Of a stretch of 64,000 nt of DNA, positions 27,556 to 38,078 are shown one piece after another. The DNA is from Geitlerinema sp. BBD 1991-9 (GTDB taxonomy: Bacteria > Cyanobacteriota > Cyanobacteriia > Cyanobacteriales > Geitlerinemataceae). Each line of letters begins with the position of its first letter. Within the stretch, counting starts at the first letter, position 1. Where the stretch lies: positions 124,001 through 188,000 of the forward strand of contig LWRO01000006.1 of assembly GCA_001657325.1 (NCBI GenBank), given 5' to 3'. The notes beneath the pieces were generated by a model, which ran no database searches, had not been told where the DNA came from, and was given only the letters and a program-made list of their open reading frames with translations. Made by a program: the position numbers and the translations under genes.

Positions 27556-29247
27556 GTGAATTCACCTGCGTTTCCGGCTACACCAGCCTCGCTACCCGAA
27601 GAATTCGATGCGATCGTGGTGGGAACTGGAGCGGCAGGACTCTATGCAGCCCTGTGTTTACCCGACTTCCTCAACGTGGGCTTGCTGACGAAAGACGACT
27701 TTCCGCTCTCGGCGAGCGATTGGGCGCAGGGAGGAATTGCTGCGGCGATCTCCCCAGACGACTCGCCCAAGCTCCACGTTGAGGATACGCTCCAGGCGGG
27801 TGCGGGTTTGTGCGATCCGGTCGCCGTGCAATTTCTCGCCGAACGGGCCCCGGACTGCATTCGATCGTTGGTGGATTTGGGGGTGGCGTTCGATCGTCAA
27901 AACGACCGGAAACTCGCCCTCACGCTGGAAGCCGCCCACTCGCGCCGTCGCGTCCTCCACGCTGCCGATACCACGGGACGAGCGGTTGTCAGCACGCTGA
28001 GCCAACAGGTGGCACGACGTTCCAACATTACGCCGATCTCTCATGCGTTCGTTCTCGACCTGTGGCTCGATCGATGGGGAAATTCCTGCCAGGGGGTCTG
28101 CGTCCTCCATCGGGGTAAAATCCGTTGGATTCGGTCTAGGGCAGTGGTTTTGGCGACGGGGGGCGGCGGCCAGGTGTTCGCTCAAACGACGAATCCTTCT
28201 GTGAGTACGGGAGATGGGGTTGCTCTGGCTTGGCGGGCCGGTGCGATCGTCCGAGATTTGGAATTCGTGCAGTTTCATCCGACGGCGTTGACGAAACCCG
28301 GCGCACCGCGATTTCTCATCAGTGAAGCGGTTCGAGGTGAAGGCGCTCATCTGATCGACGATCGAGGCCGGCGTTTTACGTTCGATTACCATCCGAACGG
28401 CGAACTCGCCCCTCGCGATGTGGTCAGTCGTGCGATTTTTCTCTATTTGCAACAAACTGGGGTCGATCCGGCAGACAATCGTGTTTGGCTCGATTTTCGC
28501 CCGATCTCGCCCGAGCGCATTCGCCACCGTTTTCCCAATATCGTGCGCGTCTGTCGTCAGTGGGGCATCGATGTATTTTCCCAACCCGTTCCCGTCGCAC
28601 CGGCTGCTCACTATTGGATGGGGGGCATCGTCACGGATTTACGGTGTCGCACGTCGATCGAAGGACTCTATGCGGTTGGCGAAACGGCCAGCACGGGAGT
28701 TCACGGCGCCAACCGACTCGCCAGCAATTCCCTGCTTGAATGTATTGTCTTCGGGGCTCAACTGGCTGAGATCGACTTGGTCTCTTTACCCGAACGAGAT
28801 CCTCCCTCGCCACCCGAAACGTGGTCGGTGGACGACGCCACCGCCCAATCCACCCTCAATCGACTGCGGAAAGATTTACCGAGATCGATCTGGCAAAGCG
28901 CGGGGATTTGCCGGAATGCCTCAGCTTTGGCGGCAGCACTCGATCTCGTTCGTCAATGGAAAGTGGAGTTCGCTGCCTTGCAGGTATCGGAACGAGTTGC
29001 CAACTGTACGCCCGGCAGGTCGGTTGATTTAGCCTCTACCCTCGACCCGCCGCTGCTGTTGGCATGGGGAGAAACTCGCAATCTCCTCGATATTGCAGAA
29101 CTGATCCTTCGCAGTGCAGCCTTTCGCACGGAAAGCCGTGGAGGACACTATCGAAGCGATTTTTCCGAGATCGACCCCCTCTGGCAAGTTCACACCTTAG
29201 CCCAATCCAGCCGCCTGTTGCGTTCTCCCATCTCCGACGAGACTTAA
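27556..29247 (+). CDS. nadB: L-aspartate oxidase
   Basis: A 563-residue flavoenzyme that oxidises L-aspartate to iminoaspartate, the first step of NAD synthesis. The FAD-binding start is FDAIVVGTGAAGLYAALCL. The active region shows SASDWAQGGIAAAISPDD, DLEFVQFHPTAL, RFLISEAVRGEGAHLID, APAAHYWMGGIVTD and GVHGANRLASNSLLECIVFG, all NadB/succinate-dehydrogenase-type motifs. Length fits the family. GTG 27556 is the only workable start, since the FAD loop begins about 15 residues later. The gene lies after psbU behind a terminator-like hairpin. Confidence 0.95.
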   Translation: MNSPAFPATPASLPEEFDAIVVGTGAAGLYAALCLPDFLNVGLLTKDDFPLSASDWAQGGIAAAISPDDSPKLHVEDTLQAGAGLCDPVAVQFLAERAPDCIRSLVDLGVAFDRQNDRKLALTLEAAHSRRRVLHAADTTGRAVVSTLSQQVARRSNITPISHAFVLDLWLDRWGNSCQGVCVLHRGKIRWIRSRAVVLATGGGGQVFAQTTNPSVSTGDGVALAWRAGAIVRDLEFVQFHPTALTKPGAPRFLISEAVRGEGAHLIDDRGRRFTFDYHPNGELAPRDVVSRAIFLYLQQTGVDPADNRVWLDFRPISPERIRHRFPNIVRVCRQWGIDVFSQPVPVAPAAHYWMGGIVTDLRCRTSIEGLYAVGETASTGVHGANRLASNSLLECIVFGAQLAEIDLVSLPERDPPSPPETWSVDDATAQSTLNRLRKDLPRSIWQSAGICRNASALAAALDLVRQWKVEFAALQVSERVANCTPGRSVDLASTLDPPLLLAWGETRNLLDIAELILRSAAFRTESRGGHYRSDFSEIDPLWQVHTLAQSSRLLRSPISDET

Positions 29248-29395
29248 CGCTCGCTGTAGCGAAAGTCACAGATAGCATAGCAGGCTCGTGATTCAATGCT
29301 ATGTTGTTGAATTCAACGTTTTCTGAAGGATATTGGCAGAAAGATGACGTTTCCTTTCTATTCTTGCAACTCCCTCAAAACGACAAAATCGTTGG

Positions 29396-29599
29396 CTAGG
29401 GGCGACAGCGACTGCCACTTCCGGGTGAGGGAGGAGGGTCGCCACTGGGGGGAATGTTGGGGTCGTACTCAGAAATTTCCGGACTAGACAAGGCTGCACC
29501 AGACCCAGCGATCGAAGCCGATTGGGCGATCTCTGCCAAAAACGCCTGTGAGCTGATTGCCAGAAGTGCAACGCTGGTGAGTTTTAGGAACGTCTTCAT
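29396..29599 (-). CDS. Small exported peptide
   Basis: A 67-residue protein with a clear Sec-type signal peptide: MKTFLKLTSVALLAISSQAF, cleavage probably near AQSAS (about residue 29). The mature part of about 38 residues is Gly/Ser/Pro-rich (PPSGDPPPSPGSGSRCRP) with a single cysteine. A TGGAG ribosome site lies about 11 nt before ATG 29599. I do not recognise a family. Small secreted Gly/Pro-rich peptides of this kind are common in cyanobacteria. Confidence 0.55.
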   Translation of the reverse strand: MKTFLKLTSVALLAISSQAFLAEIAQSASIAGSGAALSSPEISEYDPNIPPSGDPPPSPGSGSRCRP

Positions 29600-29870
29600 C
29601 GATCGAATAGCTCCACAACCACGAACAACTCAGTTAGATGTTGTAGATCTTGAAAATTCAGTCTGGCAGATGGAACTTCTCCTCTACTATATCAGTATTT
29701 TCACGGACACGCCCTAGGTATTCCGGAAAGACGACTTAAATTGATAAATTTTGTAATGAATCTATAACAACAGTAAAAAATCTTTACCATCTAAAAAACA
29801 AATCGCCGGCAAATTTTAACAAAAATTAATATTTGACTCAATTCATATTTTCGATCGATGCGGGCAATCT

Positions 29871-31163
29871 TTAGAGGGGTTCCAAGCTATCGATCGAACA
29901 CCAAGTGCGAACGATCTGTCCGCCGAGAAAAACGCCCAGCAGCGGTGTGTTCCGCGAACGAGAATATATCTCGCTCGCTTCTACGGTTCGAGGATTTTGC
30001 GGGTCGAATAACAATAACTCTGCTCGTTCGCCAACGGCAACGCCTGGGGGAGGTTGCTGCAAACATCGAGCGGGCCGGGTACTCGTGGCCTGCCAGAGAT
30101 CCATCGGCGTCCAGTCTCCCGAAGCGACCAAACGATGCCACAACATGGCAAACGAATATTGTAACCCAATAACGCCTGCGGGGGCTTCCGAAAAGGCCAC
30201 TGTTTTTTCTTCGTAGGTATAGGGGGTATGATCGATCGCGATCGCGTCGATCGTTCCAGACTTCACTCCATCGACTAAGGCCGCTCGATCGAGTGGCGTT
30301 CCCAACGGCGGGTCGAGTCGCAAGTTTGGATCGTAGTTCTCCAAATCTGTCGTATCCCAGAGCAAGTGCGTCCAAGGAGTACTTGCTGTAACCGGAAGCA
30401 ACTTCTCCTTCGCCGATCGAATCGCTTCCACCCCCCGAGCTGTTGACACCCGCATCACGTGAACGGGCGTGTTCGTTTCCGCCACGCACTCTAACAACGC
30501 TGCTAACGCCGAAGTTTCCGCCATCACGGGAATCCCCGGTAATCCCAAGCGCAGCGAATCGACGCCTTCTCGAGCAACGCCATCCCCCACCAAATCCGAT
30601 CGCTTCGGATACAGGGCGATGGGCTTATCCCAGATCTGGGCGTATTCCAACACGCGCCGCATCAACACGCCATCGTCGATCGGCCGACCGTCCGTAAACC
30701 CGACCGCACCCGCCGCCACGAGATCCGCCAATTCCGCCATCTGCTTCCCGTCGAGGTTGCAAGTCAACCCTCCCCAGAAGCGACAGTGCGGCTTAGGGGA
30801 AACCGTCGTTCGCGCTCGATGGCGAACTTGAGCCAACCCAGCGGGTGTATCCAGGGGCGGAACCGTTTCCGGAAGCAGAGTCAAGCGCGTATAGCCGCCA
30901 GCGACGGCCGAACGCTGGAGGGATTCGAGGGTTTCGCGTTCTTCAAATCCCGGTTCTCCCGTGCGACTGTAGAGATCGACTAACCCCGGGCCGAGAATTA
31001 AGCCGCGACCGTCCGTGACCTTTACGCCTGACGGTATCTCTTCGAGACGATCGACCATGGCTGTAATTCGATCGTCGACGATCGACACGTCCATCACTCG
31101 ATCGATACCCGACACCGGGTCGATAACGCGAACCTGTTGGAGGATTTCGCTCTTTTCAGTCAT
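29871..31163 (-). CDS. Dihydroorotase-like protein lacking metal ligands (PyrC' type)
   Basis: A 430-residue amidohydrolase-fold protein of the dihydroorotase family. The overall pattern fits (LILGPGLVDLYSRTGEPGFE; GGYTRLTLLPETVPPLDTPA; VHVMRVSTARGVEAIRSA; AIDHTPYTYEEKTVAFSEAP). The first metal site, normally HxHxR after the VD, is YSRTG here, and the histidine usual near the second metal reads ALYPKRS. It is therefore probably inactive, like the PyrC' subunits that hold aspartate transcarbamoylase together in some bacteria. An active PyrC would be needed elsewhere. Its start codon lies inside a heptamer repeat. Confidence 0.85.
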   Translation of the reverse strand: MTEKSEILQQVRVIDPVSGIDRVMDVSIVDDRITAMVDRLEEIPSGVKVTDGRGLILGPGLVDLYSRTGEPGFEERETLESLQRSAVAGGYTRLTLLPETVPPLDTPAGLAQVRHRARTTVSPKPHCRFWGGLTCNLDGKQMAELADLVAAGAVGFTDGRPIDDGVLMRRVLEYAQIWDKPIALYPKRSDLVGDGVAREGVDSLRLGLPGIPVMAETSALAALLECVAETNTPVHVMRVSTARGVEAIRSAKEKLLPVTASTPWTHLLWDTTDLENYDPNLRLDPPLGTPLDRAALVDGVKSGTIDAIAIDHTPYTYEEKTVAFSEAPAGVIGLQYSFAMLWHRLVASGDWTPMDLWQATSTRPARCLQQPPPGVAVGERAELLLFDPQNPRTVEASEIYSRSRNTPLLGVFLGGQIVRTWCSIDSLEPL

Positions 31164-31212
31164 CAGTCACCAGTTATCCGTTACCAGTCATGAGTCACCC
31201 GTCATCCGTTAT
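31157..31212. repeat. Degenerate heptanucleotide tandem repeat
   Basis: Eight successive 7-mers can be read: CAGTCAT, CAGTCAC, CAGTTAT, CCGTTAC, CAGTCAT, GAGTCAC, CCGTCAT, CCGTTAT. The first contains the dihydroorotase-like start codon. Oppositely oriented units (GGATGAC, GGGTGAC) follow near 31269, so a long fold-back is possible. Confidence 0.75.
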
Positions 31213-31293
31213 CTGTAAAAACAGGGTTCACCTGAGTCGTCAGTTCCCCAAATCCTCTGAAACCGGTGGATGACGGGTGACGAGTGGACGGTC

Positions 31294-32658
31294 TTACAAC
31301 GCTCCGGCCGCCGTTCGATCGAATAACTCGCCGTTCTCATTTAAATGACGAGTCACGTTCGATGTTTGCAGCACCGGTTTACCATCCGGGCCGTTCGGAT
31401 AATCGATGACGCTCACCGAACCGTTCCCTTGTTTGAAGTTCCAAAAATGCTCCGGCCCGAGGTCGAACAGGGACGAGAGAATCGCTTTGTTAATGGCATC
31501 GTGAGCGACCACGATTCCCGTTAGCGGTCGATCGCTGTCTGAGTAGGTTTTCACGATCGAAGCCCACGCCACTTTCGCGCGATCCCAGACCTGCTGTAAG
31601 TTTTCCCCTTCCGGCATTTGTACGATTTCCGGCTTCACCTTCCACTGTTCGAGGAGTTCGCCGTACTCTCCTTGAATTTCCGATTCCAACTTCCCTTCCC
31701 AGAGACCGTGGCCGATCTCCCGCAAGTTGTCTTCGGTGTTCAATTCAACACCCGGATGGTGCTCTAAAATCAATTCCGCCGTTTCCTTGGGTCGCAACAT
31801 CGGACTCGTGACCGCAAAATCCAAATGCACCGATTTCAACAAATCCGCCACGCGCCGACCTTGGGCCCGTCCGTTTTCGTTCAGAGGAACGTCGATCTGA
31901 CCTTGAAAGCGCGATTCTCGGTTCCACTGGGTTTCTCCGTGGCGCACCAGTAAAATTCGCGGACCTCGGTGGGGTTTGCGGGGTGTGGGAAACGGATCGT
32001 CGCTGAGATGGCCGATTTGGTTCATCGACTCCATCTGCACCGTATCGCCCAAATCTCCTGAAAAGCGCAGGATGGTAATACCACAGTTCGATTGTTGAAC
32101 GCTTTGATAGTACTCGGGTGCGATGCCCAAAGCCGTACTAATCAAACAGCGGTTGATTCCGTTGTGAGCGACGACGGCGACTGTTTGTCCGGCGTGTTTC
32201 GAGAGGACAAACTCCCAAAACTGTTTGGCTTGTTCGTGAAGTGCCAACACGGGAAAATGTTCGCGAGTCCCGCCGTCCGCTGTTGGCACGACCATCTTAA
32301 AGTCTTGGGGACGGTCTTTCCACAATCGATAATCGCCAGGAAACGCTTGCATCACCTCCTCGCGACGGCGATCTTCCCAGAGGGGTAAATCGACTTCCCG
32401 CAATCGATCGGACAGTGTCGGGGAGAGCGTTCCATTGCTCGGAAGTGTTTCGCAAAGAATCTGTGCCGTTTGCGCTGCACGTTGCAGAGGGCTGCAGTAG
32501 ACGGCATCGAACGGAATTCCATTGAGGGCGCGTGCCACCTGACGGGCGGTTTCTCGTCCGACTTCTGTTAAGACGGATCGATCGCAACGCCCTTGAATGC
32601 GTCCTTCAACGTTATATGTACTTTGCCCGTGACGGATGACGATGACAGTAGTAGCCAG
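31294..32658 (-). CDS. Double-domain histidine phosphatase (phosphoglycerate mutase-like)
   Basis: A 454-residue protein with two histidine-phosphatase domains. The first has the catalytic RHG in VIVIRHGQSTYN at the very start, FDAVYCSPLQRAAQTAQ and VAVVAHNGINRC. The second, from about residue 215, has LLVRHGETQWNRES, FAVTSPMLRPKETAEL and GIVVAHDAINKA. The start appears to be CTG at 32658: it has GGAGG 8 nt upstream and an in-frame TGA six codons back, and no ATG, GTG or TTG lies before the RHG motif. Starting at ATG 32538 would delete the first catalytic histidine. Substrate is unknown; phosphoglycerate or phosphoserine are possible. Confidence 0.88.
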   Translation of the reverse strand: MATTVIVIRHGQSTYNVEGRIQGRCDRSVLTEVGRETARQVARALNGIPFDAVYCSPLQRAAQTAQILCETLPSNGTLSPTLSDRLREVDLPLWEDRRREEVMQAFPGDYRLWKDRPQDFKMVVPTADGGTREHFPVLALHEQAKQFWEFVLSKHAGQTVAVVAHNGINRCLISTALGIAPEYYQSVQQSNCGITILRFSGDLGDTVQMESMNQIGHLSDDPFPTPRKPHRGPRILLVRHGETQWNRESRFQGQIDVPLNENGRAQGRRVADLLKSVHLDFAVTSPMLRPKETAELILEHHPGVELNTEDNLREIGHGLWEGKLESEIQGEYGELLEQWKVKPEIVQMPEGENLQQVWDRAKVAWASIVKTYSDSDRPLTGIVVAHDAINKAILSSLFDLGPEHFWNFKQGNGSVSVIDYPNGPDGKPVLQTSNVTRHLNENGELFDRTAAGAL

Positions 32659-32924
32659 GGTTCTTTCCTCCAGTCAGTGACTCGCGTTGCTCGTTGAGAT
32701 CGAGTTCGATTGTACCCCGTCTCGGGAACGGGAACGTTGGGGTTGCGAGTAGAGACGTTGAATCTCGCATCTCTGACTGAGAAGGTAGGGTTGAGTGCGT
32801 CAGGGTGGTTTTCACGGGCGAGAGGTCAGTGCAACGTGGCCGGAAACTGTTTTGGGAACATGCCGAGGATTGCGGAGCGAACGTTAAAAGATTGCTTTTT
32901 CTAAAAACTTCCCTCAAAAAGCAA

Positions 32925-32945
32925 GGGTGGAGTTCTCCTCCACCC
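32925..32945. terminator. GC-rich hairpin upstream of the phosphatase
   Basis: GGGTGGAG (32925-32932) pairs with CTCCACCC (32938-32945) around TTCTC. It lies between the petH terminator and the phosphatase leader and could add to transcription arrest on either strand. Confidence 0.45.
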
Positions 32946-32965
32946 CAACTCGATACCGCGTACTG

Positions 32966-32984
32966 AAAATCCCGCGAAGCGGGA
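32966..32984 (-). terminator. Intrinsic terminator of petH
   Basis: On the minus strand, TCCCGC, TTC loop and GCGGGA (32970-32984) are followed by TTTT (32966-32969). It is 25 nt past the petH stop codon, the right place and orientation for petH termination. Confidence 0.75.
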
Positions 32985-33008
32985 AATGCTAAGGGAACGC
33001 TTTTAGGC

Positions 33009-34520
<1,512 letters not shown>

Positions 34521-35234
34521 GTGTTGGAAGACTGGCTGACTCCGAGTCATTTCGTCATGTTAGGGATGCTTTTCGTGTTTGCACTCGTTCACAGCGGATT
34601 GGCTGCGTTGCGTCCGTGGGGCGAGTCGAAAATCGGAGCGCGTCCCTACCGAGTTTTGTTTGCCGTGGCGAGCATTCCCCTCGCCGTCGGACTCGTGGCG
34701 TATTTCGTCGCTCACCGCTACGACGGGATGCAACTGTGGATGGTACAAGGGATATCGGGGATCGAGCCGTTGGTCTGGGGACTATCTTTTGTCTCGTTTC
34801 TCTTTCTATACCCGGCGACGTTTAATTTAGGAGAAATCGCAGCGATTGCTAAACCCGAAGTTCATTTATACGAAACCGGTATCATCCGAATCTGTCGTCA
34901 TCCCCAGATGGTCGGACAGGTCATTTGGTGTATTGCACATACCCTTTGGATCGGGACGAGTTTTACGCTAGTTACGTCGCTCGGATTGATCGCACACCAT
35001 CTCTTTGCTGTGTGGCACGGCGATCGACGACTGGCTGCTCGTTTTGGCAAATCTTTTGAAACGCTGAGATCCCGCACCTCGATCGTGCCGTTCCTGGCAA
35101 TTGTTCGAGGACAACAAACCTTAAACTGGCAAGAGTTTGTCCGTCCTGCCTACCTAGGCGTGGTGATTTTCGTTCTCGGATTTTGGTTCGCTCATCCTTG
35201 GCTGATCCGTGTTACGGGGAACATACCCTGGTAG
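34521..35234 (+). CDS. NnrU family membrane protein, possible zeta-carotene isomerase
   Basis: A 237-residue protein with about six membrane helices. It belongs to the NnrU family, which in plants and some cyanobacteria includes 15-cis-zeta-carotene isomerase (Z-ISO), a heme protein. Family-like blocks are LVHSGLAALRPWGESKIGAR, YETGIIRICRHPQMVGQVIW and LGLIAHHLFAVWHGDRRLA, with histidines that could bind heme. In a cyanobacterium Z-ISO activity is plausible but not shown. The start is GTG 34521. A thioredoxin gene follows after 43 nt on the same strand. Confidence 0.78.
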   Translation: MLEDWLTPSHFVMLGMLFVFALVHSGLAALRPWGESKIGARPYRVLFAVASIPLAVGLVAYFVAHRYDGMQLWMVQGISGIEPLVWGLSFVSFLFLYPATFNLGEIAAIAKPEVHLYETGIIRICRHPQMVGQVIWCIAHTLWIGTSFTLVTSLGLIAHHLFAVWHGDRRLAARFGKSFETLRSRTSIVPFLAIVRGQQTLNWQEFVRPAYLGVVIFVLGFWFAHPWLIRVTGNIPW

Positions 35235-35277
35235 CATGATCCCAGAACGATAAAAGAAGTTAATAGATCCCTAAATT

Positions 35278-35637
35278 ATGTCGTTGTCTATCAGCGAACA
35301 ACGTTTCAAGAAGGACGTTTTAGAAGCCGGCGTTCCCGTTCTGGTTAACTTCTGGGCCCCTTGGTGTGGGGTTTGCCACTTGATTCATCCGATGCTGAAC
35401 CAATTTCACGCACAGTTCGGAGATCGCGTCAGATTAGTCGATATTAACGCTGACGAGAGCTTAAAGCTCGCCAGCACTTATCGACTGACGACGTTGCCCA
35501 CTTTACTGCTGTTTGACGGCTACCAGGTCGTCGAACGGATTGAAGGGTTCCACGGACGCGATACCTTGCGGAACGCCCTATCCGAGATCGCTCAACGCTA
35601 TCATCGCGATCGAACGATCGCTGTTTCCTCTCCCTAG
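35278..35637 (+). CDS. Thioredoxin-fold protein with WCGVC active site
   Basis: A 119-residue thioredoxin. The active site is FWAPWCGVCHLIHPM, where the usual WCGPC proline is valine; such CGxC variants mark a group of atypical cyanobacterial thioredoxins. The cis-proline loop is TTLPTLLLFDGYQ. It lacks a signal peptide, so it should act in the cytoplasm. The partner proteins are unknown. ATG 35278 is the first start. It is close behind the NnrU-like gene and probably shares its transcript. Confidence 0.9.
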   Translation: MSLSISEQRFKKDVLEAGVPVLVNFWAPWCGVCHLIHPMLNQFHAQFGDRVRLVDINADESLKLASTYRLTTLPTLLLFDGYQVVERIEGFHGRDTLRNALSEIAQRYHRDRTIAVSSP

Positions 35638-35848
35638 AAACCGTCGAGATCGATCGCGGTCGTTTTACACCGCGATTCTTGTCCCGCGCGATCGAACCGC
35701 CGGGATTTTTTATCGGCTGAGAAAACGTCTGAAAAGATAAAAGCAAAATTATAGCGACTTCGATCGATAAATTTTACGGCTAGGTATATGCAACAATAAA
35801 AACGTCCTTGCCTCATTAATGTGAAGAAATATAAAGTAGGCGTTTGCG

Positions 35849-37903
35849 ATGGAACCAATATACCAATACGCCTGGTTAATTCCAGTGCTACCTCTTGTCG
35901 GCGCGACGCTCGTCGGCTTGGGGTTAATTTCCTATAACCGAGCCACCAATCGCTTGCGACAGTGGAATGCCGTTGTCATTCTCACTTTGCTCGGCGCGTC
36001 GACCGTCATGTCGTTCGCCTTACTGTGGAGTCAAATTCAAGGTCACGCTCCCGTGACCCAAACCATTGACTGGGCAGCAGCGGGAGACTTCCACCTCAGC
36101 ATGGGCTACGTCATCGACCCGCTCACCTCGGTCATGTTGGCGATCGTTACCACTGTTGCCTTTTTGGTGATGCTGTACACCGACGGCTACATGGCGCACG
36201 ATCCCGGCTACGTGAGGTTTTACGCCTATTTGAGCTTGTTTAGCTCTTCCATGCTCGGTCTCGTCATCAGTCCCAACCTCGTCCAAATCTACATTTTCTG
36301 GGAATTGGTCGGGATGTGTTCCTATCTACTCATCGGGTTCTGGTACGATCGCCCCTCCGCCGCCGATGCCTGCCAAAAAGCCTTCATCACCAACCGCGTC
36401 GGTGACTTCGGGCTACTCCTCGGTATCCTAGGACTCTACTGGGCAACTGGAAGCTTCGACTTCGTCACCATCGGCGAACGTCTCGAAAGCCTCATCTCCA
36501 GCGGTGCCCTGAGCAGTATCCTTGCTGTTCTCTTCGGCGTACTCGTTTTCCTCGGTCCAGTCGCGAAATCCGCTCAATTTCCGCTTCACGTCTGGCTGCC
36601 CGACGCAATGGAAGGCCCGACCCCGATTTCCGCTCTCATTCACGCCGCTACGATGGTTGCAGCTGGCGTGTTCCTGATCGCACGGATGTTCCCGGTTTTC
36701 GAGCAAGTTCCTGCCGTACTCGACGTCATTGCTTGGACGGGTGCCTTTACCGCCTTCCTCGGAGCGAGTATTGCCATCACCCAAAACGACATCAAAAAAG
36801 GTCTCGCCTACTCCACCATCTCTCAATTGGGTTACATGGTCATGGCGATGGGGGTTGGTGCTTACAGTGCCGGACTGTTCCACCTCATGACCCACGCCTA
36901 CTTCAAGGCCATGCTGTTCCTCGGTTCGGGTTCCGTCATCCACGGCATGGAAGCCGTTGTCGGACACGATCCCGATCTCGCCCAAGACATGAGACTCATG
37001 GGCGGACTGCGAAAATATATGCCCGTGACGGCTGGAACCTTCTTCGTTGGAACCCTGGCGATTTGTGGAATTCCCCCCTTCGCAGGCTTCTGGTCGAAAG
37101 ACGAAATCCTCAGCGCCGCCTTCTCCGCCAACCCCGCGCTGTGGGCTGTTGGCTGGCTGACCGCCGGGATTACCGCTTTCTATATGTTCCGGATGTACTT
37201 TTCCACCTTTGAAGGGGAATTCCGGGGCAACGACACGAACCTTCGCAAACAGCTTTCTAGTGCCGTGGCATTCGGCCCCGGTGCAATGGACGTGCGCGAA
37301 CTCGATTCCGAAGCTGAAAGCCACGATAGCCACAGTCACGGCCACAGCGATAGCCCTCACGAATCCCCTTGGACGATGACGCTGCCCCTCGTGGTGTTAG
37401 CGGTTCCCTCAACCCTGATCGGCTTTTTGGGAATGCCGTTTTCCAACTACTTTGAATCCTTCATTCACGCCCCCGGCGAAATCGTTCCCACCTTGGCAGA
37501 AATGGCCGAAGAATTCGAGTTGGGCGAATTTGCGATTATGGCAGGGAACTCCGTCGGAATCGCCCTCATCGGCATTACCCTCGCTTCCTTCATGTACCTG
37601 CGGGGTAAAATTGACCCGGCAGCAATTGCCGACAAAATCAAACCGCTCTATCAGCTCTCGCTCAACAAGTGGTACTTCGACAACCTTTATGACGTTCTCT
37701 TCGTCAAAGGCAGTCGTCGCCTCGCGCGCCAAGTGATGGAAGTTGACTATCGTATTGTCGATGGTGCCGTGAACCTGACGGGACTCGCTACGCTACTGAG
37801 TGGAGAAGGTCTGAAATACTTCGAGACCGGTCGCGCTCAATTCTACGCCCTGACCATTTTTGCGGCAGTTCTAGGTATCGTCATCTTCTTCGGCGTCACC
37901 TAA
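35849..37903 (+). CDS. ndhF: NAD(P)H-quinone oxidoreductase subunit 5 (NdhF)
   Basis: A 684-residue antiporter-like subunit of the thylakoid NDH-1 complex for respiration and cyclic electron flow. Start MEPIYQYAWLIPVLPLVGAT is typical of NdhF1. Proton-channel motifs are present (SQFPLHVWLPDAMEGPTPIS appears as AQFPLHVWLPDAMEGPTPIS; AYSTISQLGYMVMAMGVGAY). There are about 14 to 16 helices, with the long C-terminal lateral helix region after about residue 570. A His-rich loop (DSHSHGHSDSPHES, about 490-505) lies in a soluble segment. ndhD follows 175 nt later, a common cyanobacterial pair. Confidence 0.96.
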   Translation: MEPIYQYAWLIPVLPLVGATLVGLGLISYNRATNRLRQWNAVVILTLLGASTVMSFALLWSQIQGHAPVTQTIDWAAAGDFHLSMGYVIDPLTSVMLAIVTTVAFLVMLYTDGYMAHDPGYVRFYAYLSLFSSSMLGLVISPNLVQIYIFWELVGMCSYLLIGFWYDRPSAADACQKAFITNRVGDFGLLLGILGLYWATGSFDFVTIGERLESLISSGALSSILAVLFGVLVFLGPVAKSAQFPLHVWLPDAMEGPTPISALIHAATMVAAGVFLIARMFPVFEQVPAVLDVIAWTGAFTAFLGASIAITQNDIKKGLAYSTISQLGYMVMAMGVGAYSAGLFHLMTHAYFKAMLFLGSGSVIHGMEAVVGHDPDLAQDMRLMGGLRKYMPVTAGTFFVGTLAICGIPPFAGFWSKDEILSAAFSANPALWAVGWLTAGITAFYMFRMYFSTFEGEFRGNDTNLRKQLSSAVAFGPGAMDVRELDSEAESHDSHSHGHSDSPHESPWTMTLPLVVLAVPSTLIGFLGMPFSNYFESFIHAPGEIVPTLAEMAEEFELGEFAIMAGNSVGIALIGITLASFMYLRGKIDPAAIADKIKPLYQLSLNKWYFDNLYDVLFVKGSRRLARQVMEVDYRIVDGAVNLTGLATLLSGEGLKYFETGRAQFYALTIFAAVLGIVIFFGVT

Positions 37904-37943
37904 TTCGGCACAATTCGTTCGCGTAGTGGAACGGAGTTCTTTC

Positions 37944-38067
37944 GGTAATGGGTAATGGGTAATGGGTCCTAGAACGTCAGTTATAGGTACGGGTTAACAG
38001 GCGCGATCGAGCCCCTCACGCAACAAAGACCAAATTACCGATTACCAATTACCAATTACCAATTACT
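37944..38067. repeat. Inverted heptamer repeats between ndhF and ndhD
   Basis: GGTAATG-type 7-mers (37944-37967) face ATTACCA-type 7-mers (38035-38067) in opposite sense, separated by about 68 nt. The transcript between ndhF and ndhD could fold into a long hairpin here. The repeat is of the same class as those at 3333 and 31157. Confidence 0.75.
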
Positions 38068-38078
38068 CAAGACAACCT

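Noticed and set aside
27658-28611. Long minus-strand frame inside nadB
   Set aside because: Antisense of a clear nadB. The sequence is Arg/Ser-rich and has no family features.
36428-37360. Long minus-strand frame inside ndhF
   Set aside because: It is opposite a strongly conserved gene and encodes His/Glu-rich sequence typical of antisense frames.
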